Of a stretch of 64,000 nt of DNA, positions 1-14,222 are shown piece by piece (positions within the stretch are counted from its first letter, which is position 1; every line of letters starts with the position of its first letter). Source of the stretch: Hyalella azteca (Eukaryota; Arthropoda; Malacostraca; Amphipoda; Hyalellidae); contig NW_025931866.1 of NCBI RefSeq assembly GCF_000764305.2, forward strand, positions 124,001 to 188,000. Reading direction: 5' to 3'. The notes below the pieces were generated by a model that searched no databases, was not told the DNA's origin, and saw only the letters and a list, made by a program, of their open reading frames with translations. The position numbers were made by a program, and so were the translations under genes.

Positions 1-31
1 ACAAAATAGTTTTCCTTAAAATGACTTGCAG

Positions 32-1911
32 CAAACCAATGCACTTGCCATCAGTCCAGACCGCTTCCTGTTGGGCTCTGCAGGTTACCAACATGTTCGC
101 ATGTATGACATCAATAGCAACTCCCCCAACCACCTCATCAGCTATGATGGAATTCAAAAAAATGTCACAGCACTTGGCTTCCAAGAAGATGGAAAGTGGA
201 TGTACACAGGCGGGGAAGACTGCACAGCTAAAATCTGGGATATAAGAGGGTATGTATGTTGCTTTTTCATGATATTCTAAAATTAAAAGTACAGGTATAA
301 AGCTTATTGTTGCAGGGTTTGTTATAGTAATTTTGGTTTTTCATTCCATAAATGAACAAGTCAAAAATAAAGCTTTTGATTTGTTAATTTTCATCAGACA
401 ATGTTCATTGAACATTCTTCTTAAAGTCTTACAATAATATAAATTTTTTGAATATTTGTTGAGGATACATACAATTAATTAGTCACCTGTTTTTATATTA
501 CTTTAACATAATAAAATAAAATATTTTGATGCCTTGAGGGGACATGGTCCAGGATTGGCTTGAAGTCTTTAATTCTATTATTATTTCAGAGCACGAAGTC
601 TGGTGGTGGCAAGAATATTCCAAATAGATTCACCAGTGTTATGTGCAACATTACATCCTAATCAAGCCCAGCTCTTCATTGGGGACCAATCAGGTATCAT
701 CCACATCTGGGATGTGAAGACCAAACACAGTGAACAGCTGGTGAGTTTACCAGACAAGCAAGTAAAATTAACAGAAAGACATTATTGCTTTAATCATGTA
801 GGTAGTTGTTGCTAACTTCATATCCTATTTTTATTTTATATACAAGATTCTCCATTGTGACATTTCCCAGGATTGTTGTTGACCTATAAGTTTATTTATG
901 TGGAGACATGAAAGTTGCATCCAGTAGTGCCTAATAACAATCTAGATTTTCACTTGCTTTCCTTCCAGTTTTTTTTTATTTCATGTACCTAGGTCAGTTA
1001 TCATTGCTACCATCATTGCCAGGAAAAAGATATTCTGTTTTACGGAAACTCAGTAAATAGAAAAAGATGAGGAAATGAATTCATTTGCCACTTGGATGTA
1101 TTTTGTGCTCTAGATTCCCGAGGTGGAAGCTTCCATCCAGCACCTAGACGTGAGCAGCGACGGCAAGATGCTTGCCGCCGTCACCAACAAAGGAAGGGCG
1201 TACGTCTGGCGGCTGGATGGCAGCTCTACTGGAGCACCTCCGAGAATTGTGCCTGTCCACAAGATAAACGTCCACTCAACATACGCTCTTAAAGTACGCT
1301 TCGCACCCGATTGCAAGTGAGTCAAGCCATTTTTGTGCACTTAGTAACAATAAATTTCCCCGCCTTGCAACTTTTTAGAATACCTAGTTGAGAGAATACA
1401 CGCAAAGCCACGAGACTCAATGATCTATTTTTTTTTGGAGGCAATTCAAATGATCAATTCAGTTGAATAAAATCGTGAGTTTTTTTTTTCTTATTCTTTA
1501 GTACGATGGTGACAACATCAGCTGACTGTACGGCAAAAATATGGCGGACCGACGATTTTTCTTTAGTGACAACTCTGACTGACACGCAGCAAAAATGGGT
1601 GTGGGATGCTGCTTACTCGGGGGATTCACAATACCTTTTCACTGGTGAGTTATCGATAACATTAAATTTAATGCAAACAATCCATAAACAGTTGAAAATA
1701 AGGTTCCTTGTTTTTTCGTCATCAACTGAAGCTTATATCCCTATTTATTAATTGCTGGTGCAGCAGCAAATTTTCATCAGTTTTTCGTGTTGCAGGATCA
1801 TCGGATTACGTGGCGCGGCTATGGTCAATCAAAACGTCGTCCGTGAAGCGACGGTACCAGGGGCACCGTAAAGTCATCACGGCACTTGCCTTCAAAGACC
1901 GCGTTCTGTAG
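32..1911 (+). CDS. mlst8: mLST8 (LST8/GbetaL), WD40 subunit of TOR complexes, 3' five exons
   Basis: Coding exons are 32-249, 590-740, 1114-1316, 1502-1644 and 1796-1911 (TAG stop at 1909-1911), together 276 codons plus stop with matching phases and GT-AG introns. Human mLST8 is 326 residues, so roughly 50 N-terminal residues lie upstream of the window. The protein is WD40 repeats throughout: [49 protein letters not shown] and [10 protein letters not shown] match mLST8 repeat by repeat. mLST8 binds and stabilises the TOR kinase domain in TORC1 and TORC2 in the cytoplasm and at lysosomes (family knowledge). The exon 32 start is a splice acceptor (TTGCAG), not a start codon. The gene is convergent with BMS1. 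Identification is firm; only the 5' end is missing. Confidence 0.95.
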
Positions 1912-2501
1912 CGCATCTTCCTCAGCACAACAGCGTTCCTAAGAGACGTAATATAACGAAAAGCTCCTGCGTAATAATGAAGAGAAGTTCCTGCGAATGC
2001 TAAGTCTGGTAAGACGTCTGGCTCTCATTAATTAGGAGCTTGCACTGAGAAAATATGCATATATGCTTGTGATAGTTTTAAATTACTGTGAAGACAATTA
2101 CTGAATGAGCTAGTTGGTCTCTCTCTCTCATCATCACTTAATATGTGATAACGAGTCGTGAGAATGCGGTCAGTACAATGTCGAAGGACCAAAAAAATGA
2201 ATTTCATTGAAATATTCGCTTCATTAGTAGAGAATTTGCGTGTAACTCCAGATTATTATCAGTTTAAAGGCTAAGTGCTTGCAGCTTTAACAGTTTTTAG
2301 AACTCGTGAATATTTCTTACTCGTACTAGGAGGGTCAGGTCACGAGACAGCAATATGCTGTGAAATGTAGTTCTAGTTATATTAATTGGTGTTGATGTCT
2401 CGCTAAGCATGTGCTTGATGACGACTGTTCATCATGTACAAGGATTTAAACCTCAAAATAAATGCTGTATAAATATCCTATTGTTATAGATTTGTAATAA
2501 A
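1912..2501 (+). terminator. mLST8 3' UTR with poly(A) signals
   Basis: No coding sequence is seen after the mLST8 stop. Canonical AATAAA hexamers lie at 2457-2462 and 2496-2501, about 550-590 bases past the stop. The convergent BMS1 stop is at 2665, so the two transcripts would end within about 150 bases of each other. Confidence 0.55.
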
Positions 2502-2651
2502 AAATGTTCGAGATCTAAAACTATGTTCTAATTTGCCTAATGCACACAAGAACTTTTTCTCTGCTAAAAAATACACGTTGCAGCACCGTATGCTTCATCG
2601 TGCTCGCAAAAATGTTCTATTGGAACGAAAACCACCAAATCTCGCAATAAA

Positions 2652-2657
2652 TTTATT
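2652..2657 (-). terminator. Candidate BMS1 poly(A) signal
   Basis: On the minus strand AATAAA lies eight bases past the BMS1 stop codon (2665-2667). If it is used, the BMS1 3' UTR would be only a few tens of bases, which fits the tight convergent arrangement with mLST8. No other minus-strand AATAAA was noticed before the mLST8 end. Confidence 0.4.
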
Positions 2658-2664
2658 TGAATTT

Positions 2665-5600
2665 TCATGGTTTCTTGGGGTGCTTGAGGCTGTATTTCTT
2701 GCACGCGGCTGTTTTCTGTTTCTTCTCCCTGTTTGCTCTGAACATGTCCTGTTCTTTCTTCTTCTTGAGGAACTTTGTTTTCTTGGCCTTCATGGCGATC
2801 TTGCTTTGCTTTTTCTTCTCCTCCAGCAATTCCCGGTACCGGTTCATGAAGCGGTCCATCTGAGGGTAGGCGTCACGTGTTAAACACTAAAAAATATTAT
2901 TGATTCACCGGTTGTGTACGTCATCGCGACGTACACAATTGTACGTCATCGCGACGTACAATTGTCCCCCCATATTGTACGTCATCGCGAACTTTTAGTG
3001 AAATAGTTGATGCTTCAACGGCTTTACAAACTTTCAAACCTCTGCATATGGATACATTAACCGTTCCCGATGCTATACTGATATGTAAGCATTTTCACTA
3101 TAGCTACCTTCTTGCAGAGATAAATATGATTACTCGAAATGTAAAGAATGGGCGTAATAGGTGAATACCAGAATAATGAAAGAGTTGCAAGCGTACTACA
3201 AGGTGACCAGTGGACGCGTTATGATGCATAACTACAGAATATTAAGCAAAATTCTATCCGCGATTGATGATGGCATTACTACGATAAAATGTTTGTAAAA
3301 TGACACCTGAGCTCGAGACTAAAAATATCACACGAACAATGCTATCGAATTTCGAGGCTATGAATGAAAAATTGATTCAGGTCCTTGTGAGTGCACGAAT
3401 TACAGTGAAATTAGTCAGCACTTTTCTTGGATGATACTCGTGAACGCAAGTAGGATGATGAAGGCCGAGAACAATGATAAGCAACCGTTTTCAAAACAAA
3501 GGAAATGATTAATTAATTCATCGCTGGCAAATAATAGACCTTGTGCGATTTATGAATACAAGTGGATTTTTATTACAAAATTAACAAGAGTAACATGCTT
3601 GTTACGACACGACAAATTCAGTGACGAAGAGAAAGTTACGGGATGCAGAAATGTAAGGCAGTGGGTTGCAGATCTCACCTTCTCCTCGTGCGGGTCCTTG
3701 ACGACGAGCACGCGCTCCTCCTCCGCGACGGCGGTCTGGTGCTTTGGTTTGTATTTGTACGGCAGGGCTGCCTGCAGCGACCGCGGTACCTTCATCGGCT
3801 GCGGCACGTACGTTCGTCGCCGTGTGATCTCCTGAACAATTCAAACATGTTTCAAGCAACATGAAATTTAGATAATATGAGAAGTTTTGCCTTTGTAATG
3901 GGATAATTTCAAAATAGAGCAACTCCATCGTTATTGGCCCATAAGACATATCAATATAATTTCCTCTATCATGCTAAGTGAAAGCAATCCCCATGATGAC
4001 ACTCGTGGTTTACTTGCGTAAACGCCGTGTTGGATTGAATCACTATACGGAAACAACTCTATAACATTTCCAAATTTTATAACAGAAGGGCGGAACAAGT
4101 GGTCACAGACTAACAGATGGAACGCCGGAGCTTGCATTTGTTTCACGAGGGAATTTTTATTGGAGATGGAATTAAAAAAAAAAATACTTTTCCACCACAA
4201 GAAGCGCCAATACTATGAATAATTATGACTGGTAAATCATTTCAAAACTATTGATCTGACGTCAAAGCTCAGTGGCTGTATTTAAATAATTGGTCTCACC
4301 GTGTACAGAGAGTCTTTGTTGGGTTCATTCCTGATGTTCTTCTCCTTTTTAACTTGAGCAACCGTCTTCATTCCCTGCCAGTGTGCTTTCTGCTCCGGCG
4401 TCAACAGCAGGGAGCGCACATACGAACAATACTTGGCAACCTCAACGTTAGTCCAAGTCTTCAATAGGACAACGTCTGCAAACAACAAGAGTAGATCAGA
4501 GCGAGCCGTTAACACTAATGTCAGTCTCACAATTCCACAACTTCGAGTCATGACAATTAATTGTCACATTATCGACAGGAACAGAAGTTCTGTCAGTAAT
4601 TTAACAGGACTCCTATTGTTGATCACTCGAATTTTGAACATGAATTAGACTAATTTGTAATAACAGTGCTCATACTAATAGCATGATTGCACTTTGTTCT
4701 AAGATGAAAACCACAGTTAAGGAATCATTCTAATTGTTTTCAAGTAATAGACAAATTAAGTCAACCTAAAGCAAAAAACTGGCAATGGCAACAAGTGCTA
4801 AATTAATTTCAAGTCTTGAACTCACCGCTCATTTTTATGGTGTCTTCAAATTTGGCCCTAAAATCGCCCTTCAGACCATTGCTAGCCTTAACGAGACCCC
4901 TGATGCCAGACTGAGTTTGTATCTTGGCGCCCAAAAATGCCGCTACCTCGGTTTCTGAATGGAACATATTTGTGATGTAAGCAGTTTTCTTTGTTACGCT
5001 TCTGGGGTGACCAAGCAGCTTCAACTTCTTCACCATCGTAGTGCTTTTATCATTGTCCAGCAAGACGCCGTTGGCGGCAATGCGGAAGTTCCTCACGCGG
5101 TCAGACACGCTCTGGAAAGCAACAAACCCCGTACCGACGGGCGAAGCGGGGCCCCAAAACAGGCCTTCAACGTGTAAATATTTCTTGGCATACTTCAGAG
5201 ACCGAAGTTTGAGATCGTCTTCACGTTTGCCATAATACATCATCGTCTGGAGACGTCGCCATCCCACCGAGAGGATGAGGGGGTCGCGGTTCTTCAAGAT
5301 CTTGGGGTACCAACGATGAACTTTCATTCGCACCTTATGAAAACAATAGCTGTTAGGGGTCTGTTAGTTGCAAGGGATCAGAATACACATTAGCAGGTCT
5401 CGGTAGCAAGAAAACAAGTTTTTCTTGCAGTTATTAATTCACAATCTCGAGCACGTAGGAAAGAAAATTACAGCTTTCCAACAATACAGAATATGAATTC
5501 GCACCAATTAAAGTAAGGGCAAAAATTTAACAATCGTTAGCAGTCACAGATGTCCAGCAATATCTATTCATTGTTAGAAGAGTGTTACTCACTCGGTTGT

Positions 5601-8600
5601 AAACATTCATGCTCTCCTCCTCCTTGAGTCCTCCCACGATCAGAGGGTATGTGGGGTCAAAGTTGATGACGAATTCGCATGGCAGGCTCTTGAAGCGCAG
5701 CCTTACATACATGCCCGCTCTGAAGCCTTCATACTGCACTCGCACCTCATCGCTCAGACTCTCGAACTCGGTCCGGTTTAACTGTGAATTAGTTCATTTA
5801 TTGATTATTCGGAAATGGCCAGGAGTTTTCTTTTCAAAAATTATTTATTTATTTATACCAGAAAAGTTGAGGGAATGAACGATTCATAGCTAAATTGGAA
5901 GTCATTAATAGGTGAAAATCGGAGTAAAAAACTAGTAGCATGATGAATTAGGTAAAATAATAATTTATATACAAACATGAATAAAAACAAACTGACATCA
6001 GGCATTATAAACAAACAAGTATTTTTATGTGTATAGAAGATTACTGTCTCCAGTAGTATGGGAAAGCACTAAGTCCCCATCTCGTCATTTTGAAGAACCA
6101 ATATGTTGATTGGAAGTTGACTTACTTCAGCCTGCTGAGCCATGTCTGCCTTCCAGCTATCAAAATAGTCTGTATTTGAGTCCATTTCATTTTCCAGAAG
6201 CCTAGCCTTGATTTTTTTCTTCTTTTCTATTATTCTTTGCTTGCGACTATTTTCTGATTTGTTGGTTGTTGCTGCAGCAAATTCATCCGCAGCTGAAACA
6301 CATACAATTCACTCAATGACTACAAACCAGGAAACCTTGGCCAAAACAATAGTGCGCAAATAATAGTAACGAAAACACCTAACTGGTATTACAAGGATTT
6401 GTAAAATCTATTTTATCGATGCCAAATCAAGAAATCGAGATCAATGTTCTAGAATTTATTTTATTTAAAAGAGTTTCTGAGGAATATACTCCGTAAATAA
6501 AATCATTGTGTGGGGAAATATTGTGAATTGCACGATAGTGAATAATTTATTTAGAGCTAAAAATACACACACACATCAAAATTAACAATTTAATTTTTTC
6601 ATCATTTCATTTGTTAAGAAATTTGTAAGAAAATAATTAGAAATTTCCTTCAGATATGAACATTTAGTTAAGTTCATGGCAAGCACTGGGCTTGGTCGTA
6701 GAAATTTTCAAATTCTTATGAAATTGCCCTTACCAGAATCTTTCTTGTCGGTCTCGTCATCATCCTCCCCTTGGAACTTGGTGCCAGTCTCCAGATCTTC
6801 AAAGTCTCCATAGAGGTCGCCCTGGTCAAGCTTCAGCAACGTTTGGGCGTCTTCACTGTCCTTCCACTTGCCAGTTACGAAGCAATCTTTTATACTATCT
6901 TTTTCCTGAAAAAAAAATGTTCTGTCAGCAATGCGAACATGGTAATACAACAAGCATGTTCTGCCTGCTCATCAAATTACATATTTACATATCATCAACT
7001 TTTCATGTAAAGCTGCATGCTTGTGAAAATCGTCTCCAAGTTCCGAGCAAACGGGATTTCAAATTTTAGCAACAATTCACCAAGGAGGAGGATTTCAAAT
7101 TAACCAACAATTTTTCCTTTAGCCAACAATTCTCAATAGGAGAATTGGTGATAATACTGCCGACAACGACAGGGTATTAATAAGAATAAATACCCAGTGG
7201 CAACAGAATAATACAAAAAAAAACTTACAATATTCTTCTACAGTGAACTCGTCACGTCAATATTGGAAAAGAAAAAGAAACTTGAGGAACCGTTAGAGAG
7301 GAACTTACGGCGCTGTAGTCGTCCTTCCACTCCCTCAGGACATTGCCATACTTGCGACAGCTGCTATCGCGCTCGTCATAGATCGTCTTGACTACTTCGA
7401 CCCGCTGCAGGAATCCGTCATCATCGTCCTCGTCAGCCACTGGCACCCTAGGCTTGTCCCCTTGTCCGCCGTAGATCTCTTCCTCCCCGTACCCACGAAC
7501 CAATTCTGTGAGACATGGAGGAGTGGTTCATGAATGGACATACGCAATATGGAGAAATAAACTACATAATTAGCTTGAAAATTGATCGGGATTTCTAACT
7601 AAAAGAACAAATTCCTGAGATCATAATTATAAGAAAACGTTTTCAAATTTTTGGAAAGCCATAATCTAAAGAAAGCAAACAATTCATGGCAACTAACAAG
7701 TAAATCAACAATAAACAACCTGGATGGAATGCGTCATACCATCGCCATACACAGCAGCATCCACAGTGAGAGGATCGCTCTGATGCTCGAAGTAATTCTG
7801 ACGAGCTTCTTCGAACATGAGGCGTTGGTATTCATCATCGCCATCATTCTCTTCATCTCCCTCATCTTCATCGTCTGGATCTGCTGTGCCAGAGGTGCCT
7901 ACGTCGCCGCTGGCATAGCCAACGTCATCAGTTCCTGACGAGGTTTGGCCCTCCTCATCCTCCTCGAGCGACTGCAGGACGCTCTGGATCTTAGAGAATG
8001 CGTCCGTGCCCTCCAGTTTGGGCTTCTTCTTGCTGGTCACATTTGTGTTGATGACACCCGAATCCTTAGAACACAAATAATACAACTAATCACTTCAATT
8101 CAACCAAAGAGTTATTATGTTAATTGTAATAAACTTGGTACAATATAAAACTTTTCTTCTTCAACATTTACTGGAAAGACGTGAGTGGCGATTTATGAAT
8201 GGAATACCGTCATAATCAAGGCGTTATAGATATTATTAACAAGTATTTAGAAACCACCAAATGTAATCAAATATTTCAATGTAAGAGTATATACCACAGT
8301 TGACCTTTCAAACAGATAGTTATTATCATTCTACGAAACAAGGTTGACACTATGAGACACGTAACAGGATGCGGTCAAGCATATAACTCTTTTCCGGTTT
8401 GAACCGTTCACATAATATAATTTAAGTCTTCATGACCTGAAGTTTATAATGAGCTGCCCAACAAAAAAAACTTACATGCGCCTTTCTTTTCTTGGGAAGA
8501 ACTTCCGTATCTGATTCATCATCCGACTTTACTTCATCATTTTCATCGTTATCCATATCTTCTTGTTCATCACCATCAGACTCGATTTCTTTGTCATCTT

Positions 8601-11600
8601 GATCACCCTCTTCGCTGTCGTCGTCAATAGAGTCGTTCTCATCACTGGAGTTGTCATCATCGCCCCCAGCAGGAGCTGGGCCGCGCCCCGCATCAGCCAT
8701 GCCGCCGCTGGTGCGGTACTCCTCGTTCTCAGGTATTAGCGCACGCCTTCGCACTCGGCCGGTCTGGTCCACGACGCTCTCGAAGCTCGGGAGCCCTCCA
8801 GCACTGTACACATAGGCCATTCGTAATTGATAATCACAAATTAAACGCCCGTATTTCTACATTGAATCACTATCAGGCGTTAAATAAATTTGCACTTTTA
8901 ATTCTTGAAAAATATACGTCCAAGAAGATATATTAACCCACAATTAATAACAACCAGAAGCAAAAACACAAGCACTAATTCTAAGTTAAAAGTGAAATTC
9001 AAGCGTGAGGTAAAGGTAATTGTGATCCGCCACTTTAATTTTGTTAGGGGTATCACAAATCGGCACCTCGTGAAAAAATAATCTAATTCTCCGCTCACAT
9101 CATGCAAGGTCGATTGTAGATGCGCTGATGTTCAGAAGACGTCTTCAGTTAATTTGTGAACCTACGCACTGTTTAGGTTGCCTTCAAATTATAATACCTA
9201 CAGAGAAAAAATACTACTTCTAAGTACTAATTAAAACAACATTTTCGAACACGAGCATCTAAATGACGCGGATAAATGTATGTCATCACATTATAGACCC
9301 TTCACCTGTGTAAGCTCTAAAAAGACATCAATGTTATTAGACATCTTTCGCACCAAAAATGATTGCAATCCCCCACCACAGTCATCTAGCAAATGTAAAT
9401 GATTTTCGCATTTTCATGACCCCATATGAATACTTTATCATGATCAAGTATGATCATAATCTTTCATGAATCGATTTCTACATATTCACGTAGCTTTGTA
9501 CAATCAATGACATGACATGATGCAAGATCTACCCACCCAGGGTTGTTGTATCGAGGCTCGGGTCTCTGAGAGATGATGTGCTCGCCGCCTGCGAAGAGCT
9601 GAACGCGACGTGTGCCGTCAGCGGCGCTCGCTGACAAGCGCTGCAGTCTGCTCATGAGCTGCACTGCTCCTTCGTTATCGTCGTCTTCTGCTTCCTCGTC
9701 GTTATCGCTGTCCTCATCAGCGTTGCCCTCGTCATGGTCATCATCTTCATCGTCTTGATCGGCACGAGCCTCCACACTTTTCTGTTGAATACACAAACAC
9801 ACAATGTATTTGTTGGCGGTATTCAAAATATGAACGTTCACGAGCACGAGATGCAGATTAATATAATAATGCCAGGATATTCATCGGAAAATTGAATGCT
9901 TCGAATTTTGCGGATATGCAGTCATCCTACAGTGAGGCAGCAAAATATAAGCAAAAAAATAAATAATAGAAGATTTGAACTGAACTTTTTTGCCAATATT
10001 TTCCAGTTGGCACCGATTTACACAACCAGCCAGTTGGTTTTAATTAGACAGCATTTGAGTGAGCTTCTAAACATCTAGTGAGATAAAAGAAGATTATAAC
10101 AATAATAAATGTAGGAAAAGCTAAGATGAACAGAATGTATAATGGAAGATTCATTGAAGATAAGCTAAAATATACAACTAGAGCAACAACAAGTGTAATG
10201 ATACTAACAGTCACACCAGACTGCACAAACTGCTGCTGCAATAGCTTCTTCTCTTTCTCCTGCTGCTCCTTGATGTAGCGGCCGTGTTGCGAGCCACCCA
10301 GGTCAATATAGACGGCGTCCTTGTCATACACGACGCCCCCCACGCCTGAGAAGGGCGCATACAGTAGGTGCTCCTCGGAGGTGAGCGATCGTTTCTTCTC
10401 GTGCGACGGCAGGGGGCAAGGATCGGGCAGAAACTGGATGCTGTCCAACACGAAGTCCCCACAACCTGGTATGTGCACCTGGCAAATTTCCGAGACTAAT
10501 AATAAATCTTTTAAATACTGCCAACATTGGAACTTTCAATTCAAATTACCCTGAAAATCTGGGTATAACTATCAGTAAAATACAGGAAACCTCAAGAATG
10601 GTAGCGTTATAATGTATAATTGATGAAAAAATGTTCATTTGTTAATTGCAAAGGAAAACATAAGAGAAATATACAATTAAAGTTAAGAGAAAAACTTACT
10701 AGTAAAAGGAATTAAAAGCCAGAGAGAGTAAAATTTCTGCAAAGAATAATTAAATTGCAAACGGAAACTATGAACTTTACTTTTTGCTGGCCGGGCTTGA
10801 GAGTGGCGCCCCTGACGTAACCATAGAGCACCACATCTCTGTCACACTTGGTATTTCTTAAAGCTTCAGCATCAGTGAGGTCTTCCCATCGGTCAACTGC
10901 ACAAGTGAATGATGCAAATAGAAACATTCAGATGCAAGGAAGTGCAATGACTCTTTCTTTGACAAGGAAGAGTAATTTCACTAATTTGAATGATTCATTT
11001 CTCTAGAAGAAACCATCATAGCACTTCAGAAAAATTTTAAAATACAAATAATTTATTTTCTTGTATCTAATCATTAATACCGTACACTTAGGCATTCAAT
11101 CGACAGCTGATGATATGAATTATGAATAAATTGTCACTTTATCAACAATATTTATTTCTTTATATTGAAAAATCTTCACACATCTTGGAGATAAATAAGG
11201 TCTGCTCACCAACAACATATGGATGAGAAGATCGAAATGTTAATGGTCGAAATTTGCTCACAGCAATGAAGCGGCTTAAATTTTTGACTTCATGAAGCAT
11301 ATACTCATCACGGATCATACCTGAAAAAAATAATAATAATGTACCGTAGGTGAGGACAAATCACATACCGTACTTTAAATTCATTAATTACCGTTTATTC
11401 ACCTTGCAATCATGCTTATTCTACTCTAACAAAAATATAATTTAAAAATTTCAAATGAGGTTATTGTGAAGAAATTATTAGCTATAATTTTCCTATAAAT
11501 TTATCCATCTTATCAATCTTATAACCACAGCAGGAACAAACTACACATATTTGACTGAGCTACTCACCAGTCAAGTAGAATAGTTTTGCTCCAGGATAAA

Positions 11601-13122
11601 GTTCAACCTGGAAACGTTGCTTTAAGGCCTTCTTCTGTTTCTTGAGAGACTTGTTATCTTTCATGACATCAATGTGATTAAGGACCTGAGATATAAAATA
11701 ATTCTCAAATGAAAAGAACAGAAATAAAAATAATTTTAATTTAATAAAATATACTAGAGCCTATAATTACATTCTTCAAATTTTAGATCAAATTGACAAA
11801 GTAAGAAGCATCTCCTACATGGAAGTGTAGGCAAACATAAAAGAAAGTTGCAGATAATGCCCACAAATGAAATTAGAAAGCTGAGTGAAGTTGTGCTAGA
11901 AGATAACATTGCTGTCATACTTTAATTCATATTCTAGACATTGAAACATCAGAAGATCTTTGAAGCCTAATTAAAGGAAATTAAATTCTTACAGCTTAGT
12001 GTCACACACCAGGCATCTGATGTTAAAATAATGTTAACTAAACATAATTGCAAGAAAAAAGCTTATTATAAATCTAATTCAAGTGTCATTCATAAGTTGG
12101 ATAGAATAACATATGCTTTTAGTTGAACAGTGACTACTCACCCCCATAATTTTTGGAGTGCCATGAGCTCGACAAATCTCCAGGAATTCAAAGACTTCCA
12201 TTTCGATACCAAAAGTGATGTCAATTAGCATCAAGACCAGGTCTGCCACTTTAGCAATGTCAATCATACAATTAAGATCGTTGTTCACTTCAAAAAATGT
12301 CACTCTTCTCTTCTTGCCTGGAAAAATAAAGCAATTCATCAGATAAAAATGAAACTATACTTCCTGATCATATCAAGCCATTCTTTTCAATGAGAGTGAA
12401 CTGAGAACAAAAATAGGGTATATATACATATTTTATTTAGGGATTTGTCCAACTTACAATGATATTTAATGAGGTGACATTGAATTAAAGGTCAGTTTCA
12501 TGTTGATAATACATGAGGGGAATAAGTGCTAACACTGACAGCGTCTTGATGGTGGATTCAATGGTATTTCACTCACCAGACACAACAGTGACAGGGCCAG
12601 CAATAGATGTGAGCCTCTGTTTACTGTAGATCCGAATCAAGGAGCGCATCAGAGTACTCTTCCCAGAACATGGACCACCAACAATTGCAATAAATACAGG
12701 TGGAGGCTCTAGAGGAGTTCTGTCTACCACTGGGATGTGATGTTTCTTGTGCTGCAAATTCTGCTTCCTATACAATAAAATAAAAAATGTATTAGACACA
12801 AAATTAAGCCTCAGGAAAATAAGAATATTGGGAAAAAGTCAACAACTCATTTTATTTCAGGACTCCACTTCCTAACAGAGAATATTTATGATCCATAACT
12901 AAATAAAGATTTATATAAGCAAACAAGGTCATTTCAAAAAAAACTATCTTACCTTAGAAAATTATTTCTTGCATTTACAGCTGATTTGAAAGTAAATGCC
13001 TTGGGATTGCGCTGTTTGTCTGTGTATTCTTGAATATGCTTATTCTTTTCAGCTTTTTTGTCAGCACTGCGGCCAGCATGCCTTTTATTGTGGGCTTTCT
13101 TCTTATCAAATTCCTCATCCAT
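2665..13122 (-). CDS. Bms1: BMS1, ribosome biogenesis GTPase (complete, 18 exons)
   Basis: Exons from the start: 13122-12953, 12767-12577, 12317-12142, 11685-11568, 11320-11210, 10896-10781, 10478-10215, 9781-9537, 8803-8476, 8064-7740, 7505-7309, 6905-6734, 6292-6126, 5781-5593, 5333-4826, 4475-4300, 3831-3679 and 2859-2665. They total 3801 nt, giving 1266 residues (human BMS1 is about 1282), with phases agreeing at every junction. The start is an ATG opening MDEEFDKKK. A basic N-terminus is followed by HIPVVDRTPLEPPP and a P-loop, GGPCSGKST, at about residues 87-95. A long acidic region spans exons 8-11. The C-terminal half carries the BMS1/TSR1 signatures YGDFEDLETG, RVQYEGFRAGMYVR, SVGWRRLQT and FWGPASPVGTGF, and the tail is lysine-rich. 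BMS1 acts in the nucleolus in the SSU processome and binds RCL1 (family knowledge). The exon 8/9 junction in the low-complexity acidic region is the least certain. Confidence 0.95.
2912..2990. repeat. Array of CpG-rich palindromes in the last BMS1 intron
   Basis: Two perfect inverted repeats with 11-base arms and the same 5-base centre (ATCGC) lie at 2912-2938 and 2937-2963, overlapping by two bases. The core is TGTACGTC-ATCGC-GACGTACA. A third, half copy (ATTGTACGTCATCGCGA) sits at 2974-2990. The rest of the intron is AT-rich, so the CpG content stands out. The array may be a factor-binding cluster, a hairpin, or the end of a small element; no function is claimed. Confidence 0.7.
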
Positions 13123-14023
13123 GTTGCTTGTCCAGTATAGATACAATTAATTTCTAAAGACCTGTCAGAAGGTGCAGCAGATTCCTTTAGTATCTGACAA
13201 TGAAAATTTGAACACATATATATTAAATATTTTTTACTCTTGGCAGCAACATGGGGGTCATAAGAAAATTTTGAGCCTTATAATAAAACATAGTAAAGTA
13301 GACACAATGGAAGGAGTATGAAATAATTTTGGTATTTAGTGGCTTGATCATGCACTTTGGTCAACAATTAGATAGGAGCTAATTCATCTAGAGGGAATCT
13401 TATGGCTCTAAAAATGTCAGGAAAGCTCTAGTTGAAGCAATAAAAGTAGATACAAGTATAGTTGATACCTGATTCACAGAATTCTTTTGCCAGGCATCTA
13501 CCATTTGAGCCCTGAATGAGCTTTCATGTCATTTGCAGAACAGCAAGATGCCCACCAGATGGATTACCTCTTATAATTCTTGACATAAATTCATGATTGA
13601 GCTGAAAGTTTAGAAAAAATTTCCCTTTAAAACCATGAGATTTTGGTAACAAGTGGGAAAATTCCAATCCTATGTTGGAGCAGATTAATCATGTCTAGCT
13701 TGGGAATTTCAATGAGAAGATTGTATTTCTGAGCCCAAAATGAAAATGCAGCCAATTATGTGAAAAATGATAGAAGCAATGTTACATCACGTTCCATTTT
13801 ATACCGGTTCATACCTCGCAATACCAGTATTGTAACAGATGATAGTTGGAGCAGATTTTGAGGCTTTTAAGTAGCTGCAGGCAAGCAACACCCATGCTGG
13901 ACCCAGATGTATGCAGGCCAGTGTGTACACCAAGAACATAATTATATACAGCTCCTTGCAGGCAGGAATTCTAGGATAGTGCATAAAGCTTCTGTCATCT
14001 TTAGACAGATGCATGTCCACCTC

Positions 14024-14222
14024 CAGACTGTGATTTATTATGATGTCATCCACTCCAGACTGTGATTGGTTGGTGGAATTGTAAGCCATCATCTCCAGAC
14101 TTTGATTTAGTTTTGGGATTGTGATGTCATCCATCCTCTCCAGACTGTGATTGGTTGTGTCCAATATGTTTTGGGATTGTGATGTCATCCATCCTCTCCA
14201 GACTGTGATTGGTTGTGTCCAA
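14024..14222. repeat. 58-base tandem repeat, about 2 good plus 2 decayed copies
   Basis: The block GGGATTGTGATGTCATCC followed by CTCTCCAGACTGTGATTGG begins at about 14115 and again at about 14173, a period of 58 bases, with almost no differences. Two older, shorter copies built on CTCCAGACTNTGATT precede it at about 14030-14110. Confidence 0.75.

Noticed and set aside
2533..2883. A 116-codon plus-strand frame
   Set aside because: It is the antisense of the BMS1 last exon.
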